A DNA stretch of 64,000 nt from Palsa-504 sp963744575 (GCA_963744575.1 CAVUUF010000016.1:310001-374000); one strand, 5' to 3'. Positions 24,383 to 33,346 are shown, counted from the first letter of the stretch. Numbers and translations: made by a program. Notes: a model not told the origin generated them from the sequence alone.

Positions 24383-25275
24383 CGGACTCCGTCCGGGGCG
24401 GGCGGGGCGCGATGATGCTGCCTGCCGTCATGATCCTGACCGGGATCGTGTCCGTGCAGTTCGGGGCGGGTCTGGCGTTCCGGCTGTTCGGGCAGGTTCC
24501 GCCCGCGGCGATCACCGGGCTGCGGCTGTGGACATCCGCGGTGGCGATGGTGGCGCTGGCCGGCCGGGGTTTCACCCGCTCGCTGGGTGACCTCAGGGAG
24601 CGGCGAGCCGTCGCCGATGCGGCCATCGCCTGCTCGTTCGGCATCTCCCTTGGCGTCATGAACTTCTCGATCTACCAGTCGTTCGCGCGCATCCCGCTGG
24701 GGGTCGCCGTCACCATCGAGTTCCTCGGCCCGCTGGCGGTGGCGGTGGCGGGGTCGCGGCACCTGCGGGACCTGGGCTGGGTGGTGCTCGCCGCGACCGG
24801 GGTGGTGCTGCTGACCCAGGGCGGCCACGAGCACCTCAACCTGGCCGGGGTGCTGTTCGCGGGCCTGGCCGCGACCTGCTGGGCCGCCTACATCGTGCTC
24901 AGCTCGGCGACCGGGCGCCGCTTCCCCGGCTCGGCCGGCCTGGCTATCGCCATGGTGGTCGCGGCCGTCATCGTCACGCCGCCTGCCCTGGCGGCCGGGG
25001 GCAGCGCCATGTTCCGGCCCGCCATCGTCGCCACGGGCGCGGCGATCGGGGTGCTCTCCTCGGTCATCCCCTACCGGCTCGAGCTGGAGTCGCTGCGCCG
25101 GATGCCGACCCGGCTGTTCGGGGTGTGGATGAGCCTGGAGCCGGCCGTGGCCGCGCTGATCGGGCTGGCCCTGCTGGGCCAGCGGCTGAGCGTGGTCGAG
25201 TGGTGCGCCATCTGCTGCGTGATGGTCGCCTGCGCCGGAGCCGCGCGGGGTACTTCCGCTGCTCTACCGGGCTAG
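24373..25275 (+). CDS. EamA/DMT family transporter
   Basis: 300 residues with about ten predicted transmembrane helices in two EamA repeats, each beginning around GAGLAFRLFGQVPPAAITGLRL and GVLFAGLAATCWAAYIVLSS. Drug/metabolite superfamily proteins export amino acids or metabolites; the substrate is not evident (RhtA-like permeases are the nearest recall). Starts at GTG 24373 overlapping the ABC-2 permease; a second candidate is ATG 24412. The stop codon lies within a perfect 14-base inverted repeat. Confidence 0.82.
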   Translation: MGLTDSVRGGRGAMMLPAVMILTGIVSVQFGAGLAFRLFGQVPPAAITGLRLWTSAVAMVALAGRGFTRSLGDLRERRAVADAAIACSFGISLGVMNFSIYQSFARIPLGVAVTIEFLGPLAVAVAGSRHLRDLGWVVLAATGVVLLTQGGHEHLNLAGVLFAGLAATCWAAYIVLSSATGRRFPGSAGLAIAMVVAAVIVTPPALAAGGSAMFRPAIVATGAAIGVLSSVIPYRLELESLRRMPTRLFGVWMSLEPAVAALIGLALLGQRLSVVEWCAICCVMVACAGAARGTSAALPG

Positions 25276-25314
25276 TTCCGGGGGGGACGACCCCCCCGAG
25301 CCCCCCCGGAACTA
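25273..25314. repeat. Perfect 14-bp inverted repeat at the EamA stop codon
   Basis: TAGTTCCGGGGGGG (25273-25286) pairs perfectly with CCCCCCCGGAACTA (25301-25314), leaving a loop of 14 bases (ACGACCCCCCCGAG) that itself contains seven C that could compete for the G run. The first arm includes the EamA stop codon; the second ends ten bases before the heme A synthase GTG at 25325. It could act as a terminator or control ctaA translation. The GGGGGGGACGACC part recurs elsewhere (see findings). Confidence 0.7.
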
Positions 25315-25324
25315 CCATGAGGGC

Positions 25325-26335
25325 GTGCCCGCCGAGCTGAAGTCCCGCGTCGTGGCCTGGACTAGGCCCGTGCTCTGGCCGACGCTGTCCTCGCTGCGGC
25401 GGCTCGCGCTGGCCGGGGTCATCGCCGACACGGTGATCATGTCCACCGGCGCCGCGGTGCGGCTCAGCGCGTCCGGGCTCGGCTGCCCCGACTGGCCGCG
25501 GTGCAGCGCGGCGGACGTCGTGGCCAGCAAGAACGCCGGGCAGACGCTGCTCAACACCTGGATCGAGTTCGGCAACCGGCTGCTGAACTTCCCGCTGGTC
25601 GTCATCGCCGGGCTGATCTTCATCGCGGCCTGGCGGTACCGGCCGGACGGCAGGCGGCGGCGGGACCTGGTGTGGCTGGGGGCCGCCCAGCCGATCGGCG
25701 TGGTGGCGCAGGCGGTGATCGGCGGGATCGTGGTGCTGACCAGGCTCAGCCCGGCCACGGTTTCCGTGCACTTCCTGGTGTCCGCAGCCGTGGTGGCCGC
25801 GGCTGTTGTCCTGCATATCCGGTGCAGCGAGGATCCCGCGGCGTCCGGACCGCTGCTAGTCCGCCGCGACCTGCGGCTGATCGCGGCGGCGCTGGTCGCG
25901 GTCACCACCGTGATGCTGGCGGTCGGCACGGTGGTCACCGGGACGGGACCGCTGGCCGGCCACGCGGACACGCCCAGGTACAAGCTGCCGCTCGAGGGGG
26001 TCACGCAACTGCACGCCGACATCGGCTGGCTGCTGGCGGGCCTGTCGATCGCGCTGGTGCTCGGGCTGCGGCTGTCCGGCGCGCCGCCGCGCGCGGTCCG
26101 GGCCGGCTGGATCATGCTCGCGGCGCTCGGCTCGCAGGGCGTGATCGGCTACATCCAGTACTTCACCCACCTGCCGGCCGGGCTGGTATGGGTCCACGTG
26201 ACCGGTTCGGTACTGGTCTGGATCGCGGTGCTGCGGCTGTTCTTCGCGGTGCGCGAGCGGGCGCCGGTAAACACTGCGCGAACGGGGCCTGCGGTGACCG
26301 TACCCACCAGGCAGCCGGAGCCACTGGACCGATAA
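25325..26335 (+). CDS. ctaA: Heme A synthase (COX15/CtaA)
   Basis: 336-residue membrane protein with about eight hydrophobic helices. It converts heme O to heme A for the aa3-type cytochrome oxidase. Family-specific features are LSASGLGCPDWPRC near the N-terminus, the heme-ligand region HFLVSA and LHADIGWLLAGLSI, and WVHVTGSVLVWIAVLRLFF. Cysteines in GCPDWPRC and the extracytoplasmic loop fit the usual disulfide. It uses GTG 25325, only 49 bases after the EamA stop. In many actinobacteria ctaA and ctaB sit just before tkt-tal-zwf, as here, though ctaB is absent. Confidence 0.9.
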   Translation: MPAELKSRVVAWTRPVLWPTLSSLRRLALAGVIADTVIMSTGAAVRLSASGLGCPDWPRCSAADVVASKNAGQTLLNTWIEFGNRLLNFPLVVIAGLIFIAAWRYRPDGRRRRDLVWLGAAQPIGVVAQAVIGGIVVLTRLSPATVSVHFLVSAAVVAAAVVLHIRCSEDPAASGPLLVRRDLRLIAAALVAVTTVMLAVGTVVTGTGPLAGHADTPRYKLPLEGVTQLHADIGWLLAGLSIALVLGLRLSGAPPRAVRAGWIMLAALGSQGVIGYIQYFTHLPAGLVWVHVTGSVLVWIAVLRLFFAVRERAPVNTARTGPAVTVPTRQPEPLDR

Positions 26336-26344
26336 GCTCGTAGC

Positions 26345-26707
26345 GTGAGCACTCCGGCCACTCTTGACTGGACGGCGACCGACGAGCGCGCCGTCGACCT
26401 GATCCGCGTCCTGGCGATGGATTCGGTGCAGAAAGCGGGCTCGGGGCACCCCTACGTGTGGACACATGACTCCATCGACCAGGACGAGCCCTGCCGGCAC
26501 GAGGTGCTGCCCCCGGCCGTCCGCGCGCGGGTGTCGGTCGAGGCGGCCATTACCGCGCCGTGGCGCTTGTTCAGCGGCGACGCCGGCGCTTCAATTGGAA
26601 TGGACCATTTCGGCGCGTCGGCCGATGACAAGACGCTTTACCGGGAGTTTGGTATTACCGCGGAGCGGGTAGCCGCAGCCGCACGCGACAGTCTGGCCCG
26701 GGCCTGA
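26345..26707 (+). pseudogene. tkt: Transketolase remnant with internal in-frame deletions
   Basis: Reads as a 120-residue protein made from separate pieces of a bacterial transketolase. Residues 1-35 equal the N-terminus (WTATDERAVDLIRVLAMDSV then QKAGSGHP); YVWTHDSI equals part of the middle domain; DQDEPCRHEVLPPAVRARVS and VEAAITAPWRLFSGDAG to SLARA equal the C-terminus. Most of the ~700-residue enzyme is gone, including the TPP motif and catalytic residues. Start GTG 26345 and the stop remain in frame, so two precise deletions are implied. It lies at the position of tkt in the standard tkt-tal-zwf-opcA-pgl cluster. A stable mini-protein is not excluded. Confidence 0.85.
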
Positions 26708-26742
26708 ACCGGCCCGGGGCGCGCAGGGAAGGAAGAGGAACG

Positions 26743-27846
26743 GTGTCAGTTGACGTTCTCGGACAGCTGTCCGAGGCCGGGGTGTCGGTGTGGCTGGATG
26801 ACATCAGCCGCGACCGGCTGCGTACCGGCAACCTGCAGGACCTGATCGACGACTACCACGTGGTCGGCGTCACCTCCAACCCGACGATCTTCGCCCACGC
26901 GCTGGAGGCCGGGGACGCCTACGACGGCCAGCTCGCCGACCTGAAGACCCGCGGCGTAACGGTGGAAGAGGCGTCCCGCGCCATCACCACCTACGACATC
27001 CGCTGGGCCTGCGACGTGTTGCGCCCGGTGTACGACGCGACAGCCGGCCAGGACGGCCGGGTTTCGCTCGAGGTCGACCCCAGGCTGGCCAAGGACACGC
27101 ACGCGACCATCGCCGAGGCGCGGGCGCTGTGGTGGATGGTGGACCGGCCGAACCTGTTCATCAAGATCCCCGCCACCCCCGAGGGGCTGCCCGCGATCAC
27201 GCAGGCTATCTCCGAGGGGATCAGTGTCAACGTCACGCTGATTTTCTCGCTGGAGCGGTACGGCGAGGTCATCGACGCGTACCTGGCGGGCCTGGAGCAG
27301 GCCGCGGCGGCCGGGCACGACCTGTCCCAGATCCGTTCGGTGGCGTCTTTCTTCGTCAGCCGGATGGACACGGAGGTCGACGCCAGGCTGGACAAGCTGG
27401 GCACCCCCGAGGCCACGGCGCTGCGCGGCAAGACGGCGATCGCGAACGCGAGGCTGGCGTACGAGCTGTTCGAGCAGCGGATCGCCACCGACCGGTGGCA
27501 GGCCCTGCGGGCCAAGGGAGCGCAGGTCCAGCGGCCGCTGTGGGCGTCGACCTCCGCCAAGGACCCGTCGTTCCCCGACACCTTGTACGTGGTCGAACTA
27601 GTCGTCGCGGACACGGTCAACACCATGCCCGAGGCCACCATCAAGGCCACCGCGGACCACGGCGAGCTGCGCGGCGACACGGTGCACGGCAGCTACGACG
27701 CGTCCCGTCAGGTCCTGGCCGACATGGAGAAGCTCGGCGTCAGCTACGACGATGTGATGCAGGTACTCGAGGACGAGGGCGTGGCGAAATTCGAGGCGTC
27801 GTGGAACGGACTGCTCGAGACGATCAGAACGAACATGGGGCTGTGA
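26743..27846 (+). CDS. tal: Transaldolase
   Basis: 367 residues, non-oxidative pentose phosphate pathway. The Schiff-base lysine is in RPNLFIKIPATPEGLPAI; other family blocks are GVTSNPTIFAHALEAGDAYD, NVTLIFSLERYGEVIDAYLAG and SVASFFVSRMDTEVDARLDK. Length fits the long actinobacterial type. The GTG at 26743 is preceded by AAGGAAGAGGAACG. The gene is separated from the tkt remnant by 35 bases and from zwf by none, so it is co-transcribed with the oxidative branch. Confidence 0.95.
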   Translation: MSVDVLGQLSEAGVSVWLDDISRDRLRTGNLQDLIDDYHVVGVTSNPTIFAHALEAGDAYDGQLADLKTRGVTVEEASRAITTYDIRWACDVLRPVYDATAGQDGRVSLEVDPRLAKDTHATIAEARALWWMVDRPNLFIKIPATPEGLPAITQAISEGISVNVTLIFSLERYGEVIDAYLAGLEQAAAAGHDLSQIRSVASFFVSRMDTEVDARLDKLGTPEATALRGKTAIANARLAYELFEQRIATDRWQALRAKGAQVQRPLWASTSAKDPSFPDTLYVVELVVADTVNTMPEATIKATADHGELRGDTVHGSYDASRQVLADMEKLGVSYDDVMQVLEDEGVAKFEASWNGLLETIRTNMGL

Positions 27847-29430
27847 GTGACGGCCGACCAGGGCCTGGCCCCGGCCAACCCGGGCGTGATCGCGGGGCTG
27901 CATGAGATGGCCGGATCGCCCAATCCGCTCCGTGACCCGCGCGACCGGCGCATCCCCCGGGTGGCCGGACCGTGCGTGCTGATCATGTTCGGGGTCACCG
28001 GTGACCTGGCGCGCAAGAAGCTGATGCCGGCCGTCTACGACCTGGCCAACCGCGGGCTGCTCCCGCCGGGCTTCTCGTTCGTCGGCTTCGCCCGCCGGGA
28101 CTGGGAGGACGAGGACTTCGCCCAGCTCACCTACCAGGCGGTGAAGGAGCACGCCCGGACGCCGTTCCGGGACGCGGTCTGGCAGCAGCTCAGCGAGGGC
28201 GTCAGGTTCGTGTCGGGGACGTTCAACGACGACGAGGCCTTCGACCGGCTGGCCGCGACCGTCAGACAACTCGACGCGGAGCGGGGTACCGGCGGGAACT
28301 ACGCGTTCTACCTGTCGATCCCGCCGGGCCAGTTCCCGGTGGTGGTGCAGCAGCTCAAGCGCAGCGGCCTGTCCGACCAGGGCGGCGGCTGGCGGCGGGT
28401 GGTGATCGAGAAGCCGTTCGGCCACGACCTGGCGAGCGCGCGGGAGCTGAACGCCACCCTGGAAGGGGTCTTCCCGCCGAACGCAGTGTTCCGCATCGAC
28501 CACTATCTCGGCAAGGAGACGGTGCAGAACATCCTGGCGCTGCGGTTCGCCAACGAGATGTACGAGCCGATCTGGAACCGCGGTTACGTGGACCACGTGC
28601 AGATCACGATGGCCGAGGACGTCGGGATCGGCGGCCGGGCCGGCTACTACGACGGCATCGGCGCCGCTCGCGACGTGATCCAGAACCACCTGCTGCAACT
28701 GCTGGCGCTGATCGCCATGGAGGAGCCGGCCGCGTTCGACGCGGACTCGCTGCGGATGGAGAAGGAGAAGGTGCTCTCCGCCGTCCGGCTGCCCGGAGAC
28801 CTGGCCACGGGCACCGCGCGCGGACAGTACTCGGCCGGCTGGCAGGGCGGCCGCCAGGTGCACGGCTTCCTGGAGGAAGACGGCATCCCGGTGGATTCGC
28901 GCACCGAGACATACGCCGCGCTGCGGCTCGGCGTCGACACCAGGCGCTGGGCCGGGGTGGGGTTCTACCTGCGCGCGGGCAAGCGGCTGCCGCGCCGGAT
29001 GACGGAGATCGCGCTGATCTTCCAGCGCGCGCCGCACCTGCCGTTCTCCGCCACCGACACCGAGGAACTCGGCCAGAACGCGCTGGTGATCAGGATCCAG
29101 CCGGACGAGGGCATCACGGTCAGGTTCGGCTCGAAGGTGCCGGGCACGGCCATGGAGGTGCGGGACGTGAACATGGACTTCGCCTACGGCGAGTCCTTCA
29201 CCGAGTCCAGCCCGGAGGCCTACGAGCGGCTGCTGCTCGACGTCCTCATCGGCGACCCGCCGCTGTTCCCGCGGCAGCAGGAGGTCGAGCTCGGCTGGCG
29301 GATCCTCGATCCGGTGGAGGAGTTCTGGGCCTCCTACACCAAGCCGGAGCAGTATCCGGCCGGTTCGGCGGGCCCTGCGTCGGCCGACGCGATGATGGCC
29401 CGGGACGGGCGCGCATGGCGCCGGCTATGA
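27847..29430 (+). CDS. zwf: Glucose-6-phosphate 1-dehydrogenase
   Basis: 527 residues. The NADP-binding MFGVTGDLARKKLMPAVYDL and the substrate signature FRIDHYLGKETVQNIL, together with VVIEKPFGHDLASARELN, identify G6PDH. It feeds NADPH production. GTG 27847 abuts the tal stop (no gap). The N-terminal ~30 residues (QGLAPANPGVIAGLHEMAGS) extend beyond the folded domain, as in other actinobacteria. Downstream is opcA, which is needed for full activity of actinobacterial Zwf. Confidence 0.96.
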   Translation: MTADQGLAPANPGVIAGLHEMAGSPNPLRDPRDRRIPRVAGPCVLIMFGVTGDLARKKLMPAVYDLANRGLLPPGFSFVGFARRDWEDEDFAQLTYQAVKEHARTPFRDAVWQQLSEGVRFVSGTFNDDEAFDRLAATVRQLDAERGTGGNYAFYLSIPPGQFPVVVQQLKRSGLSDQGGGWRRVVIEKPFGHDLASARELNATLEGVFPPNAVFRIDHYLGKETVQNILALRFANEMYEPIWNRGYVDHVQITMAEDVGIGGRAGYYDGIGAARDVIQNHLLQLLALIAMEEPAAFDADSLRMEKEKVLSAVRLPGDLATGTARGQYSAGWQGGRQVHGFLEEDGIPVDSRTETYAALRLGVDTRRWAGVGFYLRAGKRLPRRMTEIALIFQRAPHLPFSATDTEELGQNALVIRIQPDEGITVRFGSKVPGTAMEVRDVNMDFAYGESFTESSPEAYERLLLDVLIGDPPLFPRQQEVELGWRILDPVEEFWASYTKPEQYPAGSAGPASADAMMARDGRAWRRL

Positions 29431-29440
29431 GGAGGCCGCG

Positions 29441-30349
29441 ATGACCATCGACCTGACCGACACCGCCACCGGCGCGATCCACGAGGCGCTCACCCAGGCG
29501 CGGCGCCGCATGGGCGGCCCCGCCTCCGGGACGGTGCTGACGCTGATCATCGTCACCGACGAGGCCGCGCAGTACGACGCGGTCCGGGCGGCCAGCCAGG
29601 CCGGCCGGGAACACCCGAGCCGGATCCTGGCGGTGATCACCCGGAAGCCCAAGGCCGAATCCCGGCTCGACGCCGAGATCCGGGTGGGTGAGACCGGACC
29701 CGGTGAGACCATCCTGCTCCGCATGTACGGCCCGCTGGGCCAGCACGCCGACTCGGTGGTCGCGCCGCTGCTCGCGCCGGATGTCCCCGTGGTCACCTGG
29801 TGGCCGGACGAGGCGCCGCCAGCGCCGCACGCGGATCCGCTCGGCACGGTGGCCCAGCGCCGGGTGACCGACGCGGCGGCCAGCGAGACTCCCAAGGACA
29901 TGCTGCTGACCTTGGCCAAGGCCTACCAGCCGGGCGACACCGACCTGAGCTGGACCCGGTCCACGTCCTGGCGTTCGCTGCTCGCCGCCACCCTGGACCA
30001 GCCCTACCCCGAGCTCTACAGCGGCGAGGTCCTGGCCGAGCCGGACAACCCGAGCGCCGATCTGATCGCGGCCTGGCTCGGGCTGCGGCTCGGCATCCCG
30101 GTGCAGCGCCTCGAGTCGGGCGGCCCGGGGGTCACCGAGGTCAGCTTCGAGACGGCCGACGGGAACGTGGCGCTGTCCCGGCCGGACGGCCGGAACGCCA
30201 CCCTGGCCTGGCCCGGGCGCCCGGAACGCCGGGTGGCGCTGCACCGGCGCGACACCCCCGACCTGATCGCCGAGGAGCTGCGCAGGCTCGAGCCGGACGA
30301 GGTTTACGCCGAGACACTCCGCGCCCTGGCCGTAGGCTCCGCTTCATGA
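29441..30349 (+). CDS. opcA: OpcA, glucose-6-phosphate dehydrogenase assembly protein
   Basis: 302 residues. OpcA promotes oligomerisation and redox control of Zwf in actinobacteria and cyanobacteria. Recognisable blocks are ASGTVLTLIIVTDEAAQYDA, VAPLLAPDVPVVTWWPDEAP and DLSWTRSTSWRSLLAATLDQ. GAGGAGGCCGCG before the ATG (29441) gives a ribosome binding site. The stop overlaps pgl (ATGA). Confidence 0.93.
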   Translation: MTIDLTDTATGAIHEALTQARRRMGGPASGTVLTLIIVTDEAAQYDAVRAASQAGREHPSRILAVITRKPKAESRLDAEIRVGETGPGETILLRMYGPLGQHADSVVAPLLAPDVPVVTWWPDEAPPAPHADPLGTVAQRRVTDAAASETPKDMLLTLAKAYQPGDTDLSWTRSTSWRSLLAATLDQPYPELYSGEVLAEPDNPSADLIAAWLGLRLGIPVQRLESGGPGVTEVSFETADGNVALSRPDGRNATLAWPGRPERRVALHRRDTPDLIAEELRRLEPDEVYAETLRALAVGSAS

Positions 30350-31125
30350 GCGTGCCCGAGGTGATCGTGCACCGCGACGCCAAGCTGCTCGCTCAGGCCA
30401 TCGCCGCACGCCTGGTCACCAAGCTGGTCGACTCCGTCGCCGCCCGCGGCACCGCGTCGGTGGTGCTGACCGGGGGCGGCATCGGCACCGCGGTGCTCGC
30501 CGAGCTGGCCGGCGCCCCGGCCCGGGACGCGGTCGACTGGCGGTACCTGGACATCTGGTGGGGAGACGAGCGGTTCCTCCCGGCCGGCAACCCGGAGAGG
30601 AACGAGACCGGCGCGCGGTCCGCCCTGCTCGACCACGTGGACGTCGACCCGGCCCGGGTGTACCCGATGCCGGGACCCGACGGACCCGACGGCGACGACC
30701 CGGAGGCCGCGGCCGCCAGGTACGCGTCCTGGCTGACCGCCGCGACCAGCCCGGAGGACCACGGCCCGGTGCCCGCGTTCGACGTGCTGATGCTCGGCAT
30801 CGGGCCGGAGGCGCACGTGGCGTCCCTGTTTCCCGGCATGCCCGCGCTCTACGACGAGCGGCCGGTGGTAGCGGTGCGCGGCTCACCCAAGCCCCCGCCG
30901 GTCCGCCTCACGCTGACCCTGCCGTCGATCCGGGCCGCCCGCGAGATCTGGATCGTCGCCTCCGGCACCGACAAGGCCAACGCCATCGCGATGGCGCTGT
31001 CCGACGCCGGGCCGGTGCAGGTGCCAGCCGCGGGCGCGCGCGGCCGGCAGCGGACGCTATTCCTGATCGACGGCGACGCCGCGGCCAAGGTGCCGCCGCA
31101 GATCGGCCGCCAGGGCGCCCACTGA
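30346..31125 (+). CDS. pgl: 6-phosphogluconolactonase
   Basis: 259 residues. Contains LTGGGIGTAVLAELAG, WWGDERFLPAGNPERNE and LMLGIGPEAHVASLFPG, the standard lactonase signatures of the NagB/SOL fold. It completes the zwf-opcA-pgl oxidative module. ATG 30346 overlaps the opcA stop. The last 69 bases overlap the 3' end of the convergent GT39-like gene, with both frames intact. Confidence 0.94.
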   Translation: MSVPEVIVHRDAKLLAQAIAARLVTKLVDSVAARGTASVVLTGGGIGTAVLAELAGAPARDAVDWRYLDIWWGDERFLPAGNPERNETGARSALLDHVDVDPARVYPMPGPDGPDGDDPEAAAARYASWLTAATSPEDHGPVPAFDVLMLGIGPEAHVASLFPGMPALYDERPVVAVRGSPKPPPVRLTLTLPSIRAAREIWIVASGTDKANAIAMALSDAGPVQVPAAGARGRQRTLFLIDGDAAAKVPPQIGRQGAH

Positions 31126-32733
31126 CGCCTCTCCAGGCCGCCGGGCGAACGCAAGCCCCGCAGCCAGGCAGGCGGCTGGCACCGCGGCCAGCACGTACCG
31201 GTAGCTGAACCCGGCGGTCATCGGCGGCAGCACGATCATCAGCGCCCCGACCAGCCAGGGCAGCAGGCCGGCGCCGCCCCAGCGGCGCCAGCGGCCTATC
31301 ACCCCGGCGGCGCCGATGAGCACGATGACCAGGAGCAGCGTGCCGCGCAGGTAGAAGTACCGCTGATAGATCTCGAGTAGCCGCTCCCACGGCTGGACCG
31401 CCCTGGTGGTCCCGAGCCCCTGGCCGGCGAAGGCTCTTTCTGCCGTCTGGATCTGGCGCGCCTGGCCGTCACCCTGCTGGCAGCCCGCGTCGCACCAGGT
31501 CGGACTCTTGCTGTCGGGCTGGCGATAGGGGGTGCCCGGCATGTGGTAGGGCGTGGCGTACCACGGTATCTGCAGGTTCATCTGCCGGGTGCTTGTGAAC
31601 TGGAAGGCCGGGCCGTTGCCGTTCGCGTTCTCGTCGTAGCCGCCCGGGTCCGGCTGCCGGTTCCATCCGAACGTGTGCAGGATGTCCTTCGCCACGACCC
31701 GGAGGTAGGCCACCGGCTGAGTTTCGATGGCACGCTCGGCGAAGTGCTGTGTCTTGGCGTTCATGGCGGGGGTGAACCGGGCCCCTATGTCGGAGCCGAT
31801 CTGCTTGTCCTGGTACAGCGGGGTGTACGTGACATTCCCGTTGATCAGCCGGTCGTTGTCCGACCAGATGTAATCCGACGCTGGCGGGCGGTCCTGGGGC
31901 GGGTTCAGGTCGCACAGGAAGAGCAGGTCGGCGGGGGGCTTGATCTTCGAGCACTCGGCGAAGGTGCTGACCCGGCTGTACAGGAACGGGCCCCGGGACT
32001 CGGTCAGCGCGTACGTGCCGTACGTGCCGTGGAACCAGGCCATGTACGCCGCGATCGGCACGACACCGGCCACGAGCAGCGTGGCCAGGCGCCGCCAGCC
32101 CACCCGCCGGACCAGCATGGCCACCAGGACCACCACAAGCAGCAGCTCGCCGACGGACCTCACTACGGTGGCGTAGCCGACGAGCAGCCCGGCCACGGCC
32201 ATCACCGGAACCGAGGGGCGATCACTCCAGCACAGGATCACGATAGCGACGGTGACCAGGAAGATGAACAGGGTATCGGCGCTGATCATGTGCTCGAGAT
32301 GCAGTTCGTAGGAGTCGAACAAGACCGGCAGGGCCGGCAGTGTCGCTCCCCACCACGGCAGCCCGCGGTGGCGCAGGAGAGCATAGATGAGGACGCCCAT
32401 GGCGACCCCCATCGCGGCCTGGACCAGCCCGATCGGATAGTCACTGTGCAGCGGGAGCAGCAACTGAAGGAAGAACGGGTAGCCGTTCGCCCGGACTTCG
32501 TCCGGGATGTGCGTATAGGCGTCGTAGAGGTAGTTATAGGAATCGTCGAATGACAGGATGGGCGGATACCCGAGGATCACGATGATCCGCACCACGATGG
32601 CCGCGGCTGCCACGATGGTGAACTGCCAGTGCGTCACCGCCGGGCGGACGAGCGCCGCGAGCCGCGAAAATCGCTCCTCGAGGGGCTGCTGACCGGGAAT
32701 GACCCGGTCGTTACCGGTGGCCGTGTTCGACAA
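31057..32733 (-). CDS. Polytopic membrane protein, GT39-like lipid-linked glycosyltransferase candidate
   Basis: 558 residues with about ten transmembrane helices (for example FTIVAAAAIVVRIIVILGYP and GALMIVLPPMTAGFSYRYVL). The extracytoplasmic loop after helix 1 carries SFDDSYNYLYDAYTH, where the acidic pair is the usual catalytic position of the PMT/ArnT superfamily (GT39/GT83). A large loop of ~190 residues between helices 8 and 9 contains LLFLCDLNPPQDRP and two cysteines in SPTWCDAGCQQGDG, unlike standard family members. Acceptor and donor are unknown. It ends inside pgl, 69 bases overlap on the opposite strand. Confidence 0.78.
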   Translation of the reverse strand: MSNTATGNDRVIPGQQPLEERFSRLAALVRPAVTHWQFTIVAAAAIVVRIIVILGYPPILSFDDSYNYLYDAYTHIPDEVRANGYPFFLQLLLPLHSDYPIGLVQAAMGVAMGVLIYALLRHRGLPWWGATLPALPVLFDSYELHLEHMISADTLFIFLVTVAIVILCWSDRPSVPVMAVAGLLVGYATVVRSVGELLLVVVLVAMLVRRVGWRRLATLLVAGVVPIAAYMAWFHGTYGTYALTESRGPFLYSRVSTFAECSKIKPPADLLFLCDLNPPQDRPPASDYIWSDNDRLINGNVTYTPLYQDKQIGSDIGARFTPAMNAKTQHFAERAIETQPVAYLRVVAKDILHTFGWNRQPDPGGYDENANGNGPAFQFTSTRQMNLQIPWYATPYHMPGTPYRQPDSKSPTWCDAGCQQGDGQARQIQTAERAFAGQGLGTTRAVQPWERLLEIYQRYFYLRGTLLLVIVLIGAAGVIGRWRRWGGAGLLPWLVGALMIVLPPMTAGFSYRYVLAAVPAACLAAGLAFARRPGEASVGALAADLRRHLGRGVAVDQE

Positions 32734-32926
32734 CGACCGCCTCCTGACTCCCTGAGCCTGCCAGAAGATCCGCTGACCCTTTCGCCGATCCCGCAGGCCC
32801 CGGGTAATCAGGCACGCCCACGCGATTTCGCCACGTCGGCCGACTCATAGTAGCCGCCTGCCCGGGTGAGCGGTACGTATTACCGGTTTATGACGCCGGC
32901 TAGCGTGTCGTCGTCACCGACGGTTA

Positions 32927-33346
32927 TCAGCGTCCTCCGTAGCCTACCCGGCATGCCAGCAGGCAGATGAACACCACCGAGAGCGCAGCCGCGGTGTCCG
33001 GTGATCCGGCCGCCGCCGCGACCATGATCCAGACGAAGATGACCGGCAGCAGCCGGCCCAGTGGCCGGTGATGCCCCCCGTACCGCGGCCGGGGGACGGA
33101 AGGCACCACCTGCCGCGCGGCGGACTGCGGCGGGCGTTGCTGCGGCAGGCCAGCGCCGAACATCGGCTCGAAGGGAAGGTCCGCCGTCAGTTCGCGCAGG
33201 TCGCCCCAGGTCTTCGAGGCATACGCGGCCGACGTGCGTTCGCCGAACTCCTCCAGCGTCAGCCGGCCTTCCGTATACGCATCCCGGAGGATGTCGACAA
33301 CGCTCTCCCGCTCTTTGTCGGACGCGCGGATCGGTCGGTCGGTCAT
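32927..33346 (-). CDS. DUF1707/SHOCT-like protein with C-terminal membrane helices
   Basis: 139 residues. The N-terminal ~55 residues (PIRASDKERESVVDILRDAY followed by TEGRLTLEEFGERTSAAYASK) are the DUF1707 domain, a short helical module common in actinobacterial membrane proteins. A Pro/Arg-rich linker leads to two hydrophobic segments around LLPVIFVWIMVAAAAG and TAAALSVVFICLLACRVGYG. Function unknown. ATG 33346 lies after GAAGGG; a longer frame upstream is antisense noise. Confidence 0.75.
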   Translation of the reverse strand: MTDRPIRASDKERESVVDILRDAYTEGRLTLEEFGERTSAAYASKTWGDLRELTADLPFEPMFGAGLPQQRPPQSAARQVVPSVPRPRYGGHHRPLGRLLPVIFVWIMVAAAAGSPDTAAALSVVFICLLACRVGYGGR

